Of a stretch of DNA of 6,204 nucleotides, positions 1 through 5,642 are shown in pieces. The notes below the pieces were generated by a model. That model was given only the letters and a program-made list of their open reading frames with translations. It did not search any database and was not told where the DNA came from. Origin of the DNA: Geodermatophilaceae bacterium (GTDB taxonomy: Bacteria > Actinomycetota > Actinomycetes > Mycobacteriales > Geodermatophilaceae); NCBI GenBank assembly GCA_013812385.1, contig JACCTM010000434.1, forward strand, positions 1 through 6,204, written 5' to 3'. The first letter of the stretch is position 1, and each line of letters begins with the position of its first letter. The position numbers and the translations under genes are program-made.

Positions 1-223
1 AGAAGTACGACCCGGCCGCGATCAGCACGAACCACCAGAGCCGGGCCGGGTCGAGGGCAGCCAAACCGACTGCCGACGCGCACACCCCCGCGACGCTCAG
101 GTGATAGCCCGAGGTCAGCCAGTTCACTCGGCCACGGGCGACCTCGGCGATGGCGAAGGGCCCAAAGGCGACACCCACGACCCCCATGGCAATGTGCAGG
201 GCGAGGATGACGGTGTGAATCAT
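1..223 (-). CDS. Small integral membrane protein, N-terminal part (gene runs off the left edge)
   Basis: The minus strand from ATG at 223 is open to the window edge, giving 74 residues beginning MIHTVILALHIAMGVVG. The protein is strongly hydrophobic. I see three likely membrane segments at about residues 3-25, 38-58 and 63-74 (the last cut by the edge), with a short basic loop (ARGRVNW) between the first two. The first helix, with LHIAMG followed by GPFAI, loosely resembles small DUF2306-like four-helix membrane proteins, but that is only an impression and I assign no function. The gene is divergent from a PadR-family regulator gene 56 bp away and shares a palindromic spacer with it. This arrangement usually means the regulator represses the neighbour. 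A TATTGT hexamer lies 6 nt before the ATG with no Shine-Dalgarno sequence in between, so a leaderless transcript is plausible. Confidence 0.72.
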   Translation of the reverse strand, partial: MIHTVILALHIAMGVVGVAFGPFAIAEVARGRVNWLTSGYHLSVAGVCASAVGLAALDPARLWWFVLIAAGSYF

Positions 224-229
224 GTTGCC

Positions 230-235
230 ACAATA
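230..235 (-). promoter_or_regulatory. Possible -10 element for the membrane-protein gene
   Basis: Read on the minus strand this is TATTGT, followed by GGCAAC and the ATG at 223. Transcription starting about 7 nt downstream would begin at the A of the ATG, as in leaderless actinobacterial mRNAs with a TANNNT element. It partly overlaps the palindrome at 234-250, so a protein bound there would block it. No convincing -35 is visible. Confidence 0.4.
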
Positions 236-250
236 GTCCCTATGGGACTA
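234..250. promoter_or_regulatory. Palindromic operator candidate (TAGTCCC-TAT-GGGACTA)
   Basis: This is a perfect inverted repeat with 7-bp arms and a 3-nt centre, in the 56-bp spacer between two divergent genes. It overlaps the probable -10 of the membrane-protein gene and lies 29 bp upstream of the PadR-family start. PadR-family proteins bind as dimers to inverted repeats and commonly control themselves and a divergent gene. This sequence is not the ATGT-8N-ACAT pattern reported for some PadR members, so the assignment rests on symmetry and position only. Confidence 0.6.
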
Positions 251-279
251 AATAGCGACACCTGGCCACGGCGGGCTTC

Positions 280-789
280 GTGACTCCCGCGTCCTACATC
301 GTGCTGGGACTTCTGGAGCGGTACGGCCCTGGCTCGACCTACGATCTGAAACGCCGTGCGGCCCAGGCTCTGGGCAACTTCTGGTCGACCGCACACTCCC
401 AGCTGTATCGCACCGCTGAAACCCTGGCCAAGGACGGCCTGCTCGATCCGACCACTGAGTCCACCCCAGGCGGCCGAGAGCGGATCGTGTATCGCCTCAC
501 CCCGATGGGCAGAAAGCGCTTGGCGCAGTGGCGAGCTCAGGAGGAGAACGAGCTTGCCGAGCTGCGTGACCCGGGCCTGCTCAAGCTGTACTTCGGTGCC
601 GATCCCGCGGCCCTTGCCCCTGCGCAGGCTGCCGCTCATCGCCGCCAGCTGCAGGCCTACGAGCAGCGCAAGCACGAGGACGACGGCGCCGAGCCGCGTG
701 GACCGTGGCTGACCCTGGAAGCGGGAATCGCCCACGAACGCGTATGGGTGCGCTACTGGGAGGGACTGGCCGCGACTACCGACCCCTGA
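280..789 (+). CDS. PadR-family transcriptional regulator
   Basis: The 169-residue product has the PadR layout. An N-terminal winged helix (about residues 4-82) shows the family pattern YIVLGLLERYGPGSTYDLK, then FWSTAHSQLYRTAETLAKDGLL for the recognition-helix region, then RIVYRLTPMGRKRLAQW for the wing and following strand. A C-terminal dimerisation helix region (about 95-163) contains RDPGLLKLYFG and LEAGIAHERVWVRYW, as in the Vir-type PadR C-terminal domain. The start is GTG at 280: an in-frame TAG at 253-255 rules out any longer start, and the Shine-Dalgarno sequence is weak. Such proteins are usually ligand-responsive repressors of transport or resistance genes. The likely target is the divergent membrane-protein gene, through the palindrome at 234-250. 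The gene ends 22 bp from the convergent regX3 end. The ligand cannot be read from the sequence. Confidence 0.9.
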   Translation: MTPASYIVLGLLERYGPGSTYDLKRRAAQALGNFWSTAHSQLYRTAETLAKDGLLDPTTESTPGGRERIVYRLTPMGRKRLAQWRAQEENELAELRDPGLLKLYFGADPAALAPAQAAAHRRQLQAYEQRKHEDDGAEPRGPWLTLEAGIAHERVWVRYWEGLAATTDP

Positions 790-811
790 GTAGGGCGGCT
801 CGACGGTCCGG

Positions 812-1492
812 TCAGGCTTCGAACTTGTAGCCCAGGCCCCGTACGGTCATCAGGTGCCGCGGCCGACCCGGATCGGGTTCCACCTTGGCGCGCAACCGCT
901 TCACGTGTACGTCCAGAGTCTTGGTATCTCCCACGTAGTCCGCGCCCCAGACCCGGTCGATCAGCTGACCCCGAGTGAGGACCCGCCCGGAGTTCCGGAG
1001 CAAGATCTCCAAGAGGTCGAACTCCTTGAGCGGCATCGACACCGAGTTCCCGTTCACCGAAACCGTGTGCCGCTCGACGTCCATTCTGACCGGGCCGGCC
1101 TCCAGGGCAGCGTCGTCGATCAGTTCGACATCCTGTCTGCGGCGCAGCACCGCCTTCATCCTGGCCAGGAGTTCGCGGGCGGAGTACGGCTTGGTCACGT
1201 AGTCGTCCGCGCCGAGCTCCAGGCCGACAACCTTGTCGATCTCGGCGTCCTTGGCCGTCAGCATGATGATCGGCACAGCGCCTCGACTGCGCAGCGCCTT
1301 GCACACCTCCGTTCCTGACAGGCCCGGCAGCATCAGGTCGAGCAGGACGATGTCGGCACCATGCCGGTCGTAGTTGTCCAGGGCCGCCGGCCCCGTCTCG
1401 GCGATGTCGACCTCGTAGCCCTCCCGGCGCAGCATGTAGGACAGCGCGTCGGAGAAGGACTCCTCGTCCTCGACGACCAGCACCCGCGTCAT
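812..1492 (-). CDS. regX3: Phosphate-responsive response regulator RegX3 (OmpR/PhoB family)
   Basis: The 226-residue protein has a receiver domain (about 1-115) followed by an OmpR-type winged-helix DNA-binding domain (about 130-225). The receiver residues are all present: acidic pair E8/D9, phosphoacceptor D52 in LLDLMLPGLSG, T79 in IIMLTA and K101 in VTKPYSARELLAR. The effector domain shows LKEFDLLEILLRNSGRVLTRGQLIDRVWG and ends with the usual VRGLGYKFE wing. The gene follows senX3 with an ATGA overlap (1489-1492), so the pair is co-transcribed and translationally coupled. In actinobacteria RegX3 (PhoP in Streptomyces) is phosphorylated under phosphate limitation and activates pst, phosphatase and related genes at GTTCACC-type repeats, which are present in the senX3-phoU spacer. 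The neighbourhood (phoU, gpm) supports the name over a generic OmpR-type regulator. Confidence 0.95.
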   Translation of the reverse strand: MTRVLVVEDEESFSDALSYMLRREGYEVDIAETGPAALDNYDRHGADIVLLDLMLPGLSGTEVCKALRSRGAVPIIMLTAKDAEIDKVVGLELGADDYVTKPYSARELLARMKAVLRRRQDVELIDDAALEAGPVRMDVERHTVSVNGNSVSMPLKEFDLLEILLRNSGRVLTRGQLIDRVWGADYVGDTKTLDVHVKRLRAKVEPDPGRPRHLMTVRGLGYKFEA

Positions 1493-2664
1493 GAAATTAG
1501 CTCTCTCTCGGAGATAGAGTTTGCTGAATCCGGTTGTGGCGCAAGCGGAATGCGAAGCGTGAAGGTGGATCCGATCCCGGGCTCACTCCACACCTCCACA
1601 GCACCTCCGTGGTTGGTGACGATGTGCTTGACGATGGCCAGGCCCAAGCCGGTCCCGCCGGTGGCGCTGGCCCGCGACTGGTCGACGCGATAGAAGCGTT
1701 CGAAGACCCGTTGGCGGTCGCCGTCCGGGATCCCGAGGCCGGCGTCGGTGACCGCGATCTCGGCGAACCCGGACCGGGCGCGGGTACTCACCGACACGTG
1801 CGTCTCCGGCTCGCTGTAAGCGACCGCGTTGGCCAGCAGATTGGTTACCGCGGTGATCAACTGAGCCTCCACACCGCGCACGGTCAGGCCCGACTGACCG
1901 GCGGCGCCGAGCTCGATCTGTTTCGCGACTGCCGCCAAGCGAGTGCGGTCGATGGCCTCGGCGAGCACCCCGTCCAGCGGCACCGGCTCCAGGGCCGGAA
2001 GTGGGTCGCCGCCCTGTAGCCGGGACAGATCGATCAATTCGCGCACCAGCCGGGCCAGTCGCTCGGCCTCGTGGCGCATCCGGGCGGAGAACCTGCGGAT
2101 CGCCTCGGGGTCGTCAGCGGCCTCCTGGACGGCCTCGGCCAGCAGGGTCAACGCGCCCACGGGAGTCTTGAGTTCATGGCCGACGTTGGCCACGAAGTCC
2201 CGGCGCACCTCCTCGACCCGGCGTACCTCGGTCACATCCTGCAGCAGGAGGGCCACCGTGCCGGACGGGTCGAGCCGGACCGCGTGCACGCCGACTCGGC
2301 GCGGTCCGGCACCGACGACGTGTTCGGGAAGGGCCACCTCGGTACGGCGACTGCCGGCAGCGCGCGCGTTTCCGACCGCAGCGACCAGGGCCGGCAGCGT
2401 GATCCGCTCCGCGCGGACCACGCCCAGCCCGCGGGCCGACGCGTTGGCCAGCAGCACGAGGTCGTCGGAATCGACCACGATCGCGGCCGGGTCCATGACG
2501 TCGATCAGCCGGCGGATGCCGATCGGCTCCAGCGGGGTCTCCGGCGGTGGATCGGCGGCGGCCGACTCCACCCGGAGCCGGGTACGCTGGATCAGCCGAC
2601 TGCCGGCCAGTCCGACCAACAGACCCACGACCAGGCCGGCGAGCACGCCGAGCGCGACCTCCAC
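1489..2664 (-). CDS. senX3: Phosphate-sensing histidine kinase SenX3
   Basis: The 391-residue protein has one N-terminal membrane segment (about 3-21), a PAS-like region (about 47-145) and a C-terminal kinase. The H-box is FVANVGHELKTP with H163, the N-box TNLLANAV with N275/N279, the G1 box DAGLGIP (307-313), the F-box FERFYR (321-326) and the G2 box GGTGLGLAIVK (336-346). There is no extracytoplasmic loop, as expected for a kinase that reads phosphate through the Pst transporter and PhoU rather than binding it directly. Its partner is RegX3, encoded immediately downstream with a 4-nt overlap. The GTG at 2664 is chosen as the start because a TACCAT element lies 7 nt upstream. A GTG six codons further in, preceded by GGAGG, is an alternative that would shorten the membrane helix. 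In M. tuberculosis repeats separate senX3 and regX3; here the genes overlap. Confidence 0.94.
   Translation of the reverse strand: MEVALGVLAGLVVGLLVGLAGSRLIQRTRLRVESAAADPPPETPLEPIGIRRLIDVMDPAAIVVDSDDLVLLANASARGLGVVRAERITLPALVAAVGNARAAGSRRTEVALPEHVVGAGPRRVGVHAVRLDPSGTVALLLQDVTEVRRVEEVRRDFVANVGHELKTPVGALTLLAEAVQEAADDPEAIRRFSARMRHEAERLARLVRELIDLSRLQGGDPLPALEPVPLDGVLAEAIDRTRLAAVAKQIELGAAGQSGLTVRGVEAQLITAVTNLLANAVAYSEPETHVSVSTRARSGFAEIAVTDAGLGIPDGDRQRVFERFYRVDQSRASATGGTGLGLAIVKHIVTNHGGAVEVWSEPGIGSTFTLRIPLAPQPDSANSISERELIS
1501..1519 (-). promoter_or_regulatory. Hairpin covering the regX3 ribosome-binding site
   Basis: In the senX3-regX3 mRNA the purine run GAGAGAG that serves regX3 (8 nt before its ATG) can pair with CTCTATCT just upstream. 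This gives an 8-bp stem with one internal A-G mismatch and a 3-nt loop. The stem lies inside the last codons of senX3, so a ribosome finishing senX3 would open it. The pairing is seen in the sequence; its effect on coupling is inferred. Confidence 0.35.
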
Positions 2665-2671
2665 GCCCCCG

Positions 2672-2677
2672 ATGGTA
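2672..2677 (-). promoter_or_regulatory. Possible -10 element of senX3-regX3
   Basis: The minus strand reads TACCAT, 7 nt before the GTG start of senX3, which fits the TANNNT element of leaderless actinobacterial promoters. No recognisable -35 is seen. The PHO-box-like repeat lies about 60-90 bp further upstream. Confidence 0.4.
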
Positions 2678-2737
2678 GGGCGCCGACCGGTGCTCGTTGG
2701 CCGCGGCGAGGCGGCCCACTGCGCAGGACGGGGAAGT

Positions 2738-2770
2738 GTTCACCCGGGAGTCGTGGTCCGTTCACGCCGT
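2738..2770 (+). promoter_or_regulatory. PHO-box-like direct repeats (probable RegX3 binding site)
   Basis: GTTCACC at 2738-2744 and GTTCACG at 2760-2766 are exactly 22 bp apart, which is two 11-nt steps. The intermediate unit at 2749-2759 is degenerate, matching only the central TC. Direct 11-nt units of GTTCACC type are the described PHO box of Streptomyces PhoP, and related motifs are bound by mycobacterial RegX3. The site lies between divergent senX3 and phoU, just upstream of the phoU -35 region, so it could control both directions and make the two-component operon autoregulated. A weaker fourth unit may lie at 2771-2781. Confidence 0.72.
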
Positions 2771-2796
2771 ACCCGCCGCGATGTGACCGCTCGGCC

Positions 2797-2825
2797 TAGC
2801 CTCGGCAGAGACAGAACAGAAGGAG
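2797..2825 (+). promoter_or_regulatory. phoU -10 candidate and ribosome-binding site
   Basis: TAGCCT at 2797-2802 fits a TANNNT -10 element and lies about 30 bp downstream of the last clear PHO-box unit. AGAAGGAG at 2818-2825 is a strong Shine-Dalgarno sequence 4 nt before the ATG at 2830 and fixes the phoU start. The -10 assignment is tentative; the ribosome-binding site is clear. Confidence 0.5.
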
Positions 2826-2829
2826 TGCG

Positions 2830-3495
2830 ATGCGCGAGAGCTACCACGACGAACTCGACCAGATCGGTGCCACGCTGGTCGAGCTCACCCAGTACGTCGC
2901 GACAGCCATGGTGAGCGCGTCGACTGCGCTCCTGGAAACCGACCTCGACAGTGCGCAGGCAGCGATCGCCGGCGACCACCGGGTCGACGATCTGCGAACC
3001 GGCGTCGAGGAGCGCTGCTTCATGCTTCTGGCCCGCCAGCAACCGGTGGCCGGGGACCTGCGCACGATCACCACCGCCCTGGCCACGGCAGCTGACCTGG
3101 AGCGGATGGGCGATCTCGCCGTACACATCGCGAAGGTCGCCCGGATGCGATACCCCTCGGCAGCCGTACCGGCAGAGGTACGCCCGTCCCTGGAGCAGAT
3201 GGGCCTGCTGGCCGCCCGGCTCTCGGTCAAGGTCGGCGAGGTGATCGAGGGGCGCGACGTGCCGCTGGCTCGGGAACTCGAGGCCGAGGACGACCTGATG
3301 GACGCACTGCACCGCGAGCTGTTCTCGATCCTGCTCGCGGATAGTTGGTCGCACGGCATCGAGCCGGCGATCGACGTCACGCTGCTCGGGCGCTACTACG
3401 AACGCTTCGCCGACCACGCCGTCCTCGTCGCCCGCCGGGTCATCTACCTGGTGACCGGCGTCTGGCCCGAAGAGGTCGGCGCCAAGGTCGGCTGA
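2830..3495 (+). CDS. phoU: Phosphate-signalling adaptor PhoU
   Basis: At 221 residues the protein has the normal PhoU length. It carries two three-helix repeats, each with the family's metal-binding signature: ERMGDLAVHI (91-100) and ERFADHAVLV (191-200). The N-terminus (YHDELDQIGATLVELTQYVATAM) and ARQQPVAGDLRTI (68-80) are also typical. PhoU is a cytoplasmic, membrane-associated protein that couples the PstSCAB phosphate transporter to the kinase and keeps signalling off when phosphate is plentiful. Here the expected partner is SenX3, encoded divergently 165 bp away, the arrangement also seen for phoU and phoRP in Streptomyces. The start is set by AGAAGGAG just upstream. PHO-box-like repeats in front suggest induction by RegX3, which would be a negative feedback loop. 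Its end is 1 nt from that of the convergent gpm. No pst genes lie in this window. Confidence 0.95.
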   Translation: MRESYHDELDQIGATLVELTQYVATAMVSASTALLETDLDSAQAAIAGDHRVDDLRTGVEERCFMLLARQQPVAGDLRTITTALATAADLERMGDLAVHIAKVARMRYPSAAVPAEVRPSLEQMGLLAARLSVKVGEVIEGRDVPLARELEAEDDLMDALHRELFSILLADSWSHGIEPAIDVTLLGRYYERFADHAVLVARRVIYLVTGVWPEEVGAKVG

Positions 3496-3496
3496 G

Positions 3497-4255
3497 TTAC
3501 TTCCGGCCCTGGTTCTTGACCGCCTCGATCGCGGCGGCCGCCGCATCCGGGTCGAGATAGGCACCGCCGGTCGTACGCGGTCGCAGCTCCTCGTCGAGGT
3601 CATAACGCAGCGGGATCCCGGTCGGGACGTTCAAGCCGACCACCGCCTCCTCGCTCATCCCGTCGAGGTGCTTGATCAGGGCGCGCAGGCTGTTGCCATG
3701 GGCCGCAACGAGAACCGTACGACCGGCCCGCAGATCCGGAACGATTGCGTCGTACCAGTACGGGAGCATCCGGACGACGACGTCGGCCAGGCACTCGGTC
3801 TGCGGGCGGAGTTCCGGGGGAAGTGCTGCGTACCGCGGGTCGAGGAACTGGGAGTTCTCGTCGTCGTTGTCCAGCGGCGGCGGCGGGGTGTCGTAGGAAC
3901 GGCGCCACAGCATGAACTGCTCCTCGCCGTACTCCGCCAGCGTCTCGGCCTTGTCCTTGCCCTGCAGGGCGCCGTAGTGCCGCTCGTTGAGCCGCCACGA
4001 CCGGTATACCGGCAGCCACATCCGATCAGCGGCATCCAGGGCCAGCTCGGCGGTACGGATCGCGCGGCGCTGCACGGAGGTGTGCACCACATCCGGCAAC
4101 AGGTTCTGCTCGCGCATCAGCGTCCCGCCGCGGGTGGCCTCGGTCATCCCTTTGTCGGTCAGTCCGACATCGACCCAGCCGGTGAACAGGTTGCGCTTGT
4201 TCCAATGACTCTCGCCGTGTCGGAGCAGGATGAGGGTGCCGGTCGGAGAAGTCAC
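3497..4255 (-). CDS. gpmA: 2,3-bisphosphoglycerate-dependent phosphoglycerate mutase
   Basis: The 252-residue protein belongs to the histidine phosphatase superfamily and interconverts 3- and 2-phosphoglycerate in cytoplasmic glycolysis and gluconeogenesis. The signature LILLRHGESHWNKRNLFTGW carries catalytic H13 with R12. E91 in RLNERHYGALQGK is the usual acid-base residue, and the second catalytic histidine is H186 in VAAHGNSLRALIKHL. Length and the PTGIPLRYDLDEEL C-terminal region match the bacterial enzyme. I take GTG at 4255 as the start: AGGA lies 7 nt upstream and the protein then begins VTSPTGTLILLRHG. The frame stays open for 126 more codons upstream, but that part is arginine- and proline-rich antisense of the methyltransferase gene. 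In M. tuberculosis gpm1 also adjoins senX3-regX3; here phoU lies between them. Confidence 0.95.
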   Translation of the reverse strand: MTSPTGTLILLRHGESHWNKRNLFTGWVDVGLTDKGMTEATRGGTLMREQNLLPDVVHTSVQRRAIRTAELALDAADRMWLPVYRSWRLNERHYGALQGKDKAETLAEYGEEQFMLWRRSYDTPPPPLDNDDENSQFLDPRYAALPPELRPQTECLADVVVRMLPYWYDAIVPDLRAGRTVLVAAHGNSLRALIKHLDGMSEEAVVGLNVPTGIPLRYDLDEELRPRTTGGAYLDPDAAAAAIEAVKNQGRK

Positions 4256-4299
4256 TCCGTCATCCTGCCCGATCCCTCCATCCGGATAGGGGACCGCGA
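4256..4299. promoter_or_regulatory. 44-bp divergent spacer between gpm and the methyltransferase gene
   Basis: The spacer holds a Shine-Dalgarno sequence for each side: AGGA (4263-4266, minus strand) for gpm and AGGGGA (4288-4293) for the methyltransferase, 7 and 6 nt from their starts. There is little room for two full promoters, so at least one must reach into the opposite coding region. An 8-bp palindrome ATCCGGAT (4280-4287) is present but too short to call an operator. Confidence 0.5.
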
Positions 4300-5070
4300 A
4301 TGAGTAACGCACAGCAGCATTGGGCCGATCAGCTCGCCGCGTGGGCGATCGATCCAGAGATCCTGGCCGCGGCACCGGAATCGCCGTACGGATTCCCGGC
4401 CGGGCTCTTCGGGACGCAGAGTGGCGCGGAATCGACGCATCGGGCCATCGCGGCGGCGTTGCCCGATGGCGGGAGCCTGCTCGACATCGGTTGCGGTGGT
4501 GGCGCGGCGAGCATCCCGCTTGCCGCACGGGCCGGCTCGTTGCTCGGCGTGGACTCCTCCGAGCAGATGCTGCAGGGATTCGCCGCGGCCGCAGAAGCCG
4601 CCGAGACCCCGGTCCGGACCTGGTTCGGCCCATGGGCCGAGGTCGCTGCGGACGTTCCGATCGCTGACGTCGCGGTGGCGGCCAACGTCGTCTACAACGT
4701 TCCCGATATCGGGAACTTCCTGCAGACGATGACTGCCCACGCCCGGAATCGGGTGGTCATCGAGCTCACCGACTCCCATCCGTGGACGGCGATGGCCGCC
4801 CTCTGGCGCCGGTTCCACAGCCAGGAGCGCCCCAGCGGCCCGACGACGGCCGATTTCCTGGACATCACCGCCGAACTCGGGTTCGACCCGCAGGTCGAGA
4901 CCTTCCATCGGACGCCGGCCTGGTCGGCGGCCCCGCCCGACGTCGTCCTCGCGTTCAACCGCCGACGGCTGTGCTTGCCCATCGAGCGCGAACCCGAAGT
5001 CGCCGCGGCCATGCGCGAGCTGCCCGCCGCCGGCCCGGCGACCGCCAGCACCGTCTGGTGGGACCGCTGA
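4300..5070 (+). CDS. Class I SAM-dependent methyltransferase, substrate unknown
   Basis: The 256-residue protein has a Rossmann-type methyltransferase core in its first two thirds. The glycine-rich SAM loop is SLLDIGCGGGAASIPLA (motif I, 59-75). The acidic residue ending strand 2 is D85 in LLGVDSSEQM, and a post-strand-4 segment reads IADVAVAANVVYNV (121-134). VVIELTDSHPW (152-162) is the strand-5 region, and the C-terminal part is variable and would choose the substrate. There is no DPPY or NPPF motif, so DNA adenine methylation is unlikely; a small-molecule acceptor fits better, but I cannot name it. ATG at 4300 follows AGGGGA by 6 nt. The gene is divergent from gpm and ends 2 nt before the convergent toxin gene's stop, so it appears to be transcribed alone. 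Confidence 0.85.
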   Translation: MSNAQQHWADQLAAWAIDPEILAAAPESPYGFPAGLFGTQSGAESTHRAIAAALPDGGSLLDIGCGGGAASIPLAARAGSLLGVDSSEQMLQGFAAAAEAAETPVRTWFGPWAEVAADVPIADVAVAANVVYNVPDIGNFLQTMTAHARNRVVIELTDSHPWTAMAALWRRFHSQERPSGPTTADFLDITAELGFDPQVETFHRTPAWSAAPPDVVLAFNRRRLCLPIEREPEVAAAMRELPAAGPATASTVWWDR

Positions 5071-5081
5071 CCTCAGGTCAG
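5067..5081. repeat. Short dyad over two convergent stop codons
   Basis: CTGACCT-C-AGGTCAG is a perfect 7-bp inverted repeat with a single central base. It spans the TGA of the methyltransferase gene and the TGA of the toxin gene on the other strand. As RNA it could form only a 5-bp stem with a 5-nt loop, and no T-run follows on either side, so it is weak as a terminator. It may be chance. Confidence 0.4.
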
Positions 5082-5477
5082 GTGCGGGTGTATCGCGAGT
5101 CCGGTTGCTTCGGCGACCCGGTCGAAGTCCCGGTCGGCATGCAGGAGCGAGGCACCGGCGTCCAACGCGCAGACGACGACGAGTAGGTCGGTGAGTTGGC
5201 GCGGCGTCACTCCGCGACTCCGCACCCTGCGGTACAGATCGGCGGCGCGTTCGTAGTCCAGCACTCCATGTAAGGCGAGCATGGGCAGGGCGAACAGGTG
5301 TTCCCGAACGGCGCGACGTTCGCGCTCGTACCGGACACCGGCCAATGCCTCCATCACCACGATCTCGGTGGTCGCAAGCGGCGCCCTGTCGGCAAGCAGC
5401 GACCGGAGGGTCAGATGGGCCGAGCTACCGGTGGCCCGAAAGAACTCGATCCACACCGAGCTGTCGACGACGATCAC
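5073..5477 (-). CDS. vapC: PIN-domain ribonuclease toxin, VapC-like
   Basis: From GTG at 5477 the protein is 134 residues, begins (V/M)IVVDSSVWIEFFRATGS and has the normal VapC length. The acidic PIN residues are present: D5 (VVDSSVW), E38 (ATTEIVV), D97 (LTDLLVVV) and D115/D117 in HADRDFD. The magnesium-dependent RNase site therefore looks intact. VapC proteins cleave RNA, often tRNA or rRNA, and are held inactive by VapB. I prefer GTG 5477 because it gives a GTGA overlap with the antitoxin stop, as is usual for coupled vapBC genes, and the canonical N-terminus. ATG at 5492 would add five residues. The antitoxin gene in front looks broken at its 5' end, so how this toxin is neutralised, or whether it is expressed, is open. 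The target is unknown. Confidence 0.85.
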   Translation of the reverse strand: MIVVDSSVWIEFFRATGSSAHLTLRSLLADRAPLATTEIVVMEALAGVRYERERRAVREHLFALPMLALHGVLDYERAADLYRRVRSRGVTPRQLTDLLVVVCALDAGASLLHADRDFDRVAEATGLAIHPHLT

Positions 5478-5632
5478 TCCCGCAGCCACCATCGCTGCCT
5501 GTCACCTTTACCTCGCATCTCTTCGAGGTCGCCGTCCCAGCCGATCCCCTCGAGCGCGAGCAGTCCGGCGTACGGATCGTCGCTGATGTCGCCGACCAAG
5601 CGGCGCAGCGCTATGTCGATCGCCTCCCGGCC
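5474..5632 (-). pseudogene. vapB: VapB-type antitoxin remnant lacking its N-terminal DNA-binding part
   Basis: The minus strand here reads GREAIDIALRRLVGDISD, then LLALEGIGWDGDLEEMRG, ending in TGA at 5474. This matches the second helix and toxin-wrapping tail of the PF09957-type VapB family, which normally begins MRTT..LDDDLVAEAxxLTG before a (K/R)REA.. helix. Upstream in this frame there are only a few codons and then TAA at 5639-5641. There is no ATG or GTG, and the sole start-like codon is TTG at 5599 without a ribosome-binding site. The neighbouring frame upstream reads LDRPEVAHLWITGRP, which vaguely resembles the missing part and would fit a small indel near 5626-5635, but it lacks a nearby start codon and most of it is encoded by a palindrome. 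The C-terminal tail that would mask VapC is intact. Either a frameshift or a junction with foreign sequence explains this. Confidence 0.7.
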
Positions 5633-5642
5633 TACCGGTTAT

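Noticed and set aside
790..811. Terminator between the PadR-family gene and regX3
   Set aside because: The 22-nt gap has no strong stem and no T-run on either strand.
1943..2914. 323-codon plus-strand open frame opposite senX3
   Set aside because: Composition is Ser/Arg/Thr/Ala-rich with no recognisable motifs, and it overlaps the clear histidine kinase and the start of phoU.
2740..3603. 287-codon minus-strand open frame opposite phoU
   Set aside because: It is antisense to an unmistakable phoU and crosses the phoU-gpm junction. It shows no domain pattern, and long antisense frames are expected in GC-rich DNA.
4280..4287. ATCCGGAT palindrome between gpm and the methyltransferase gene as an operator
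   Set aside because: Eight bases of symmetry are common by chance in GC-rich DNA and the symmetry does not extend beyond them.
4256..4633. N-terminal extension of the phosphoglycerate mutase frame by 126 codons
   Set aside because: It is antisense to the methyltransferase gene, rich in Arg, Pro and Ser, and unlike any mutase N-terminus. GTG at 4255 has a ribosome-binding site and gives the normal protein length.
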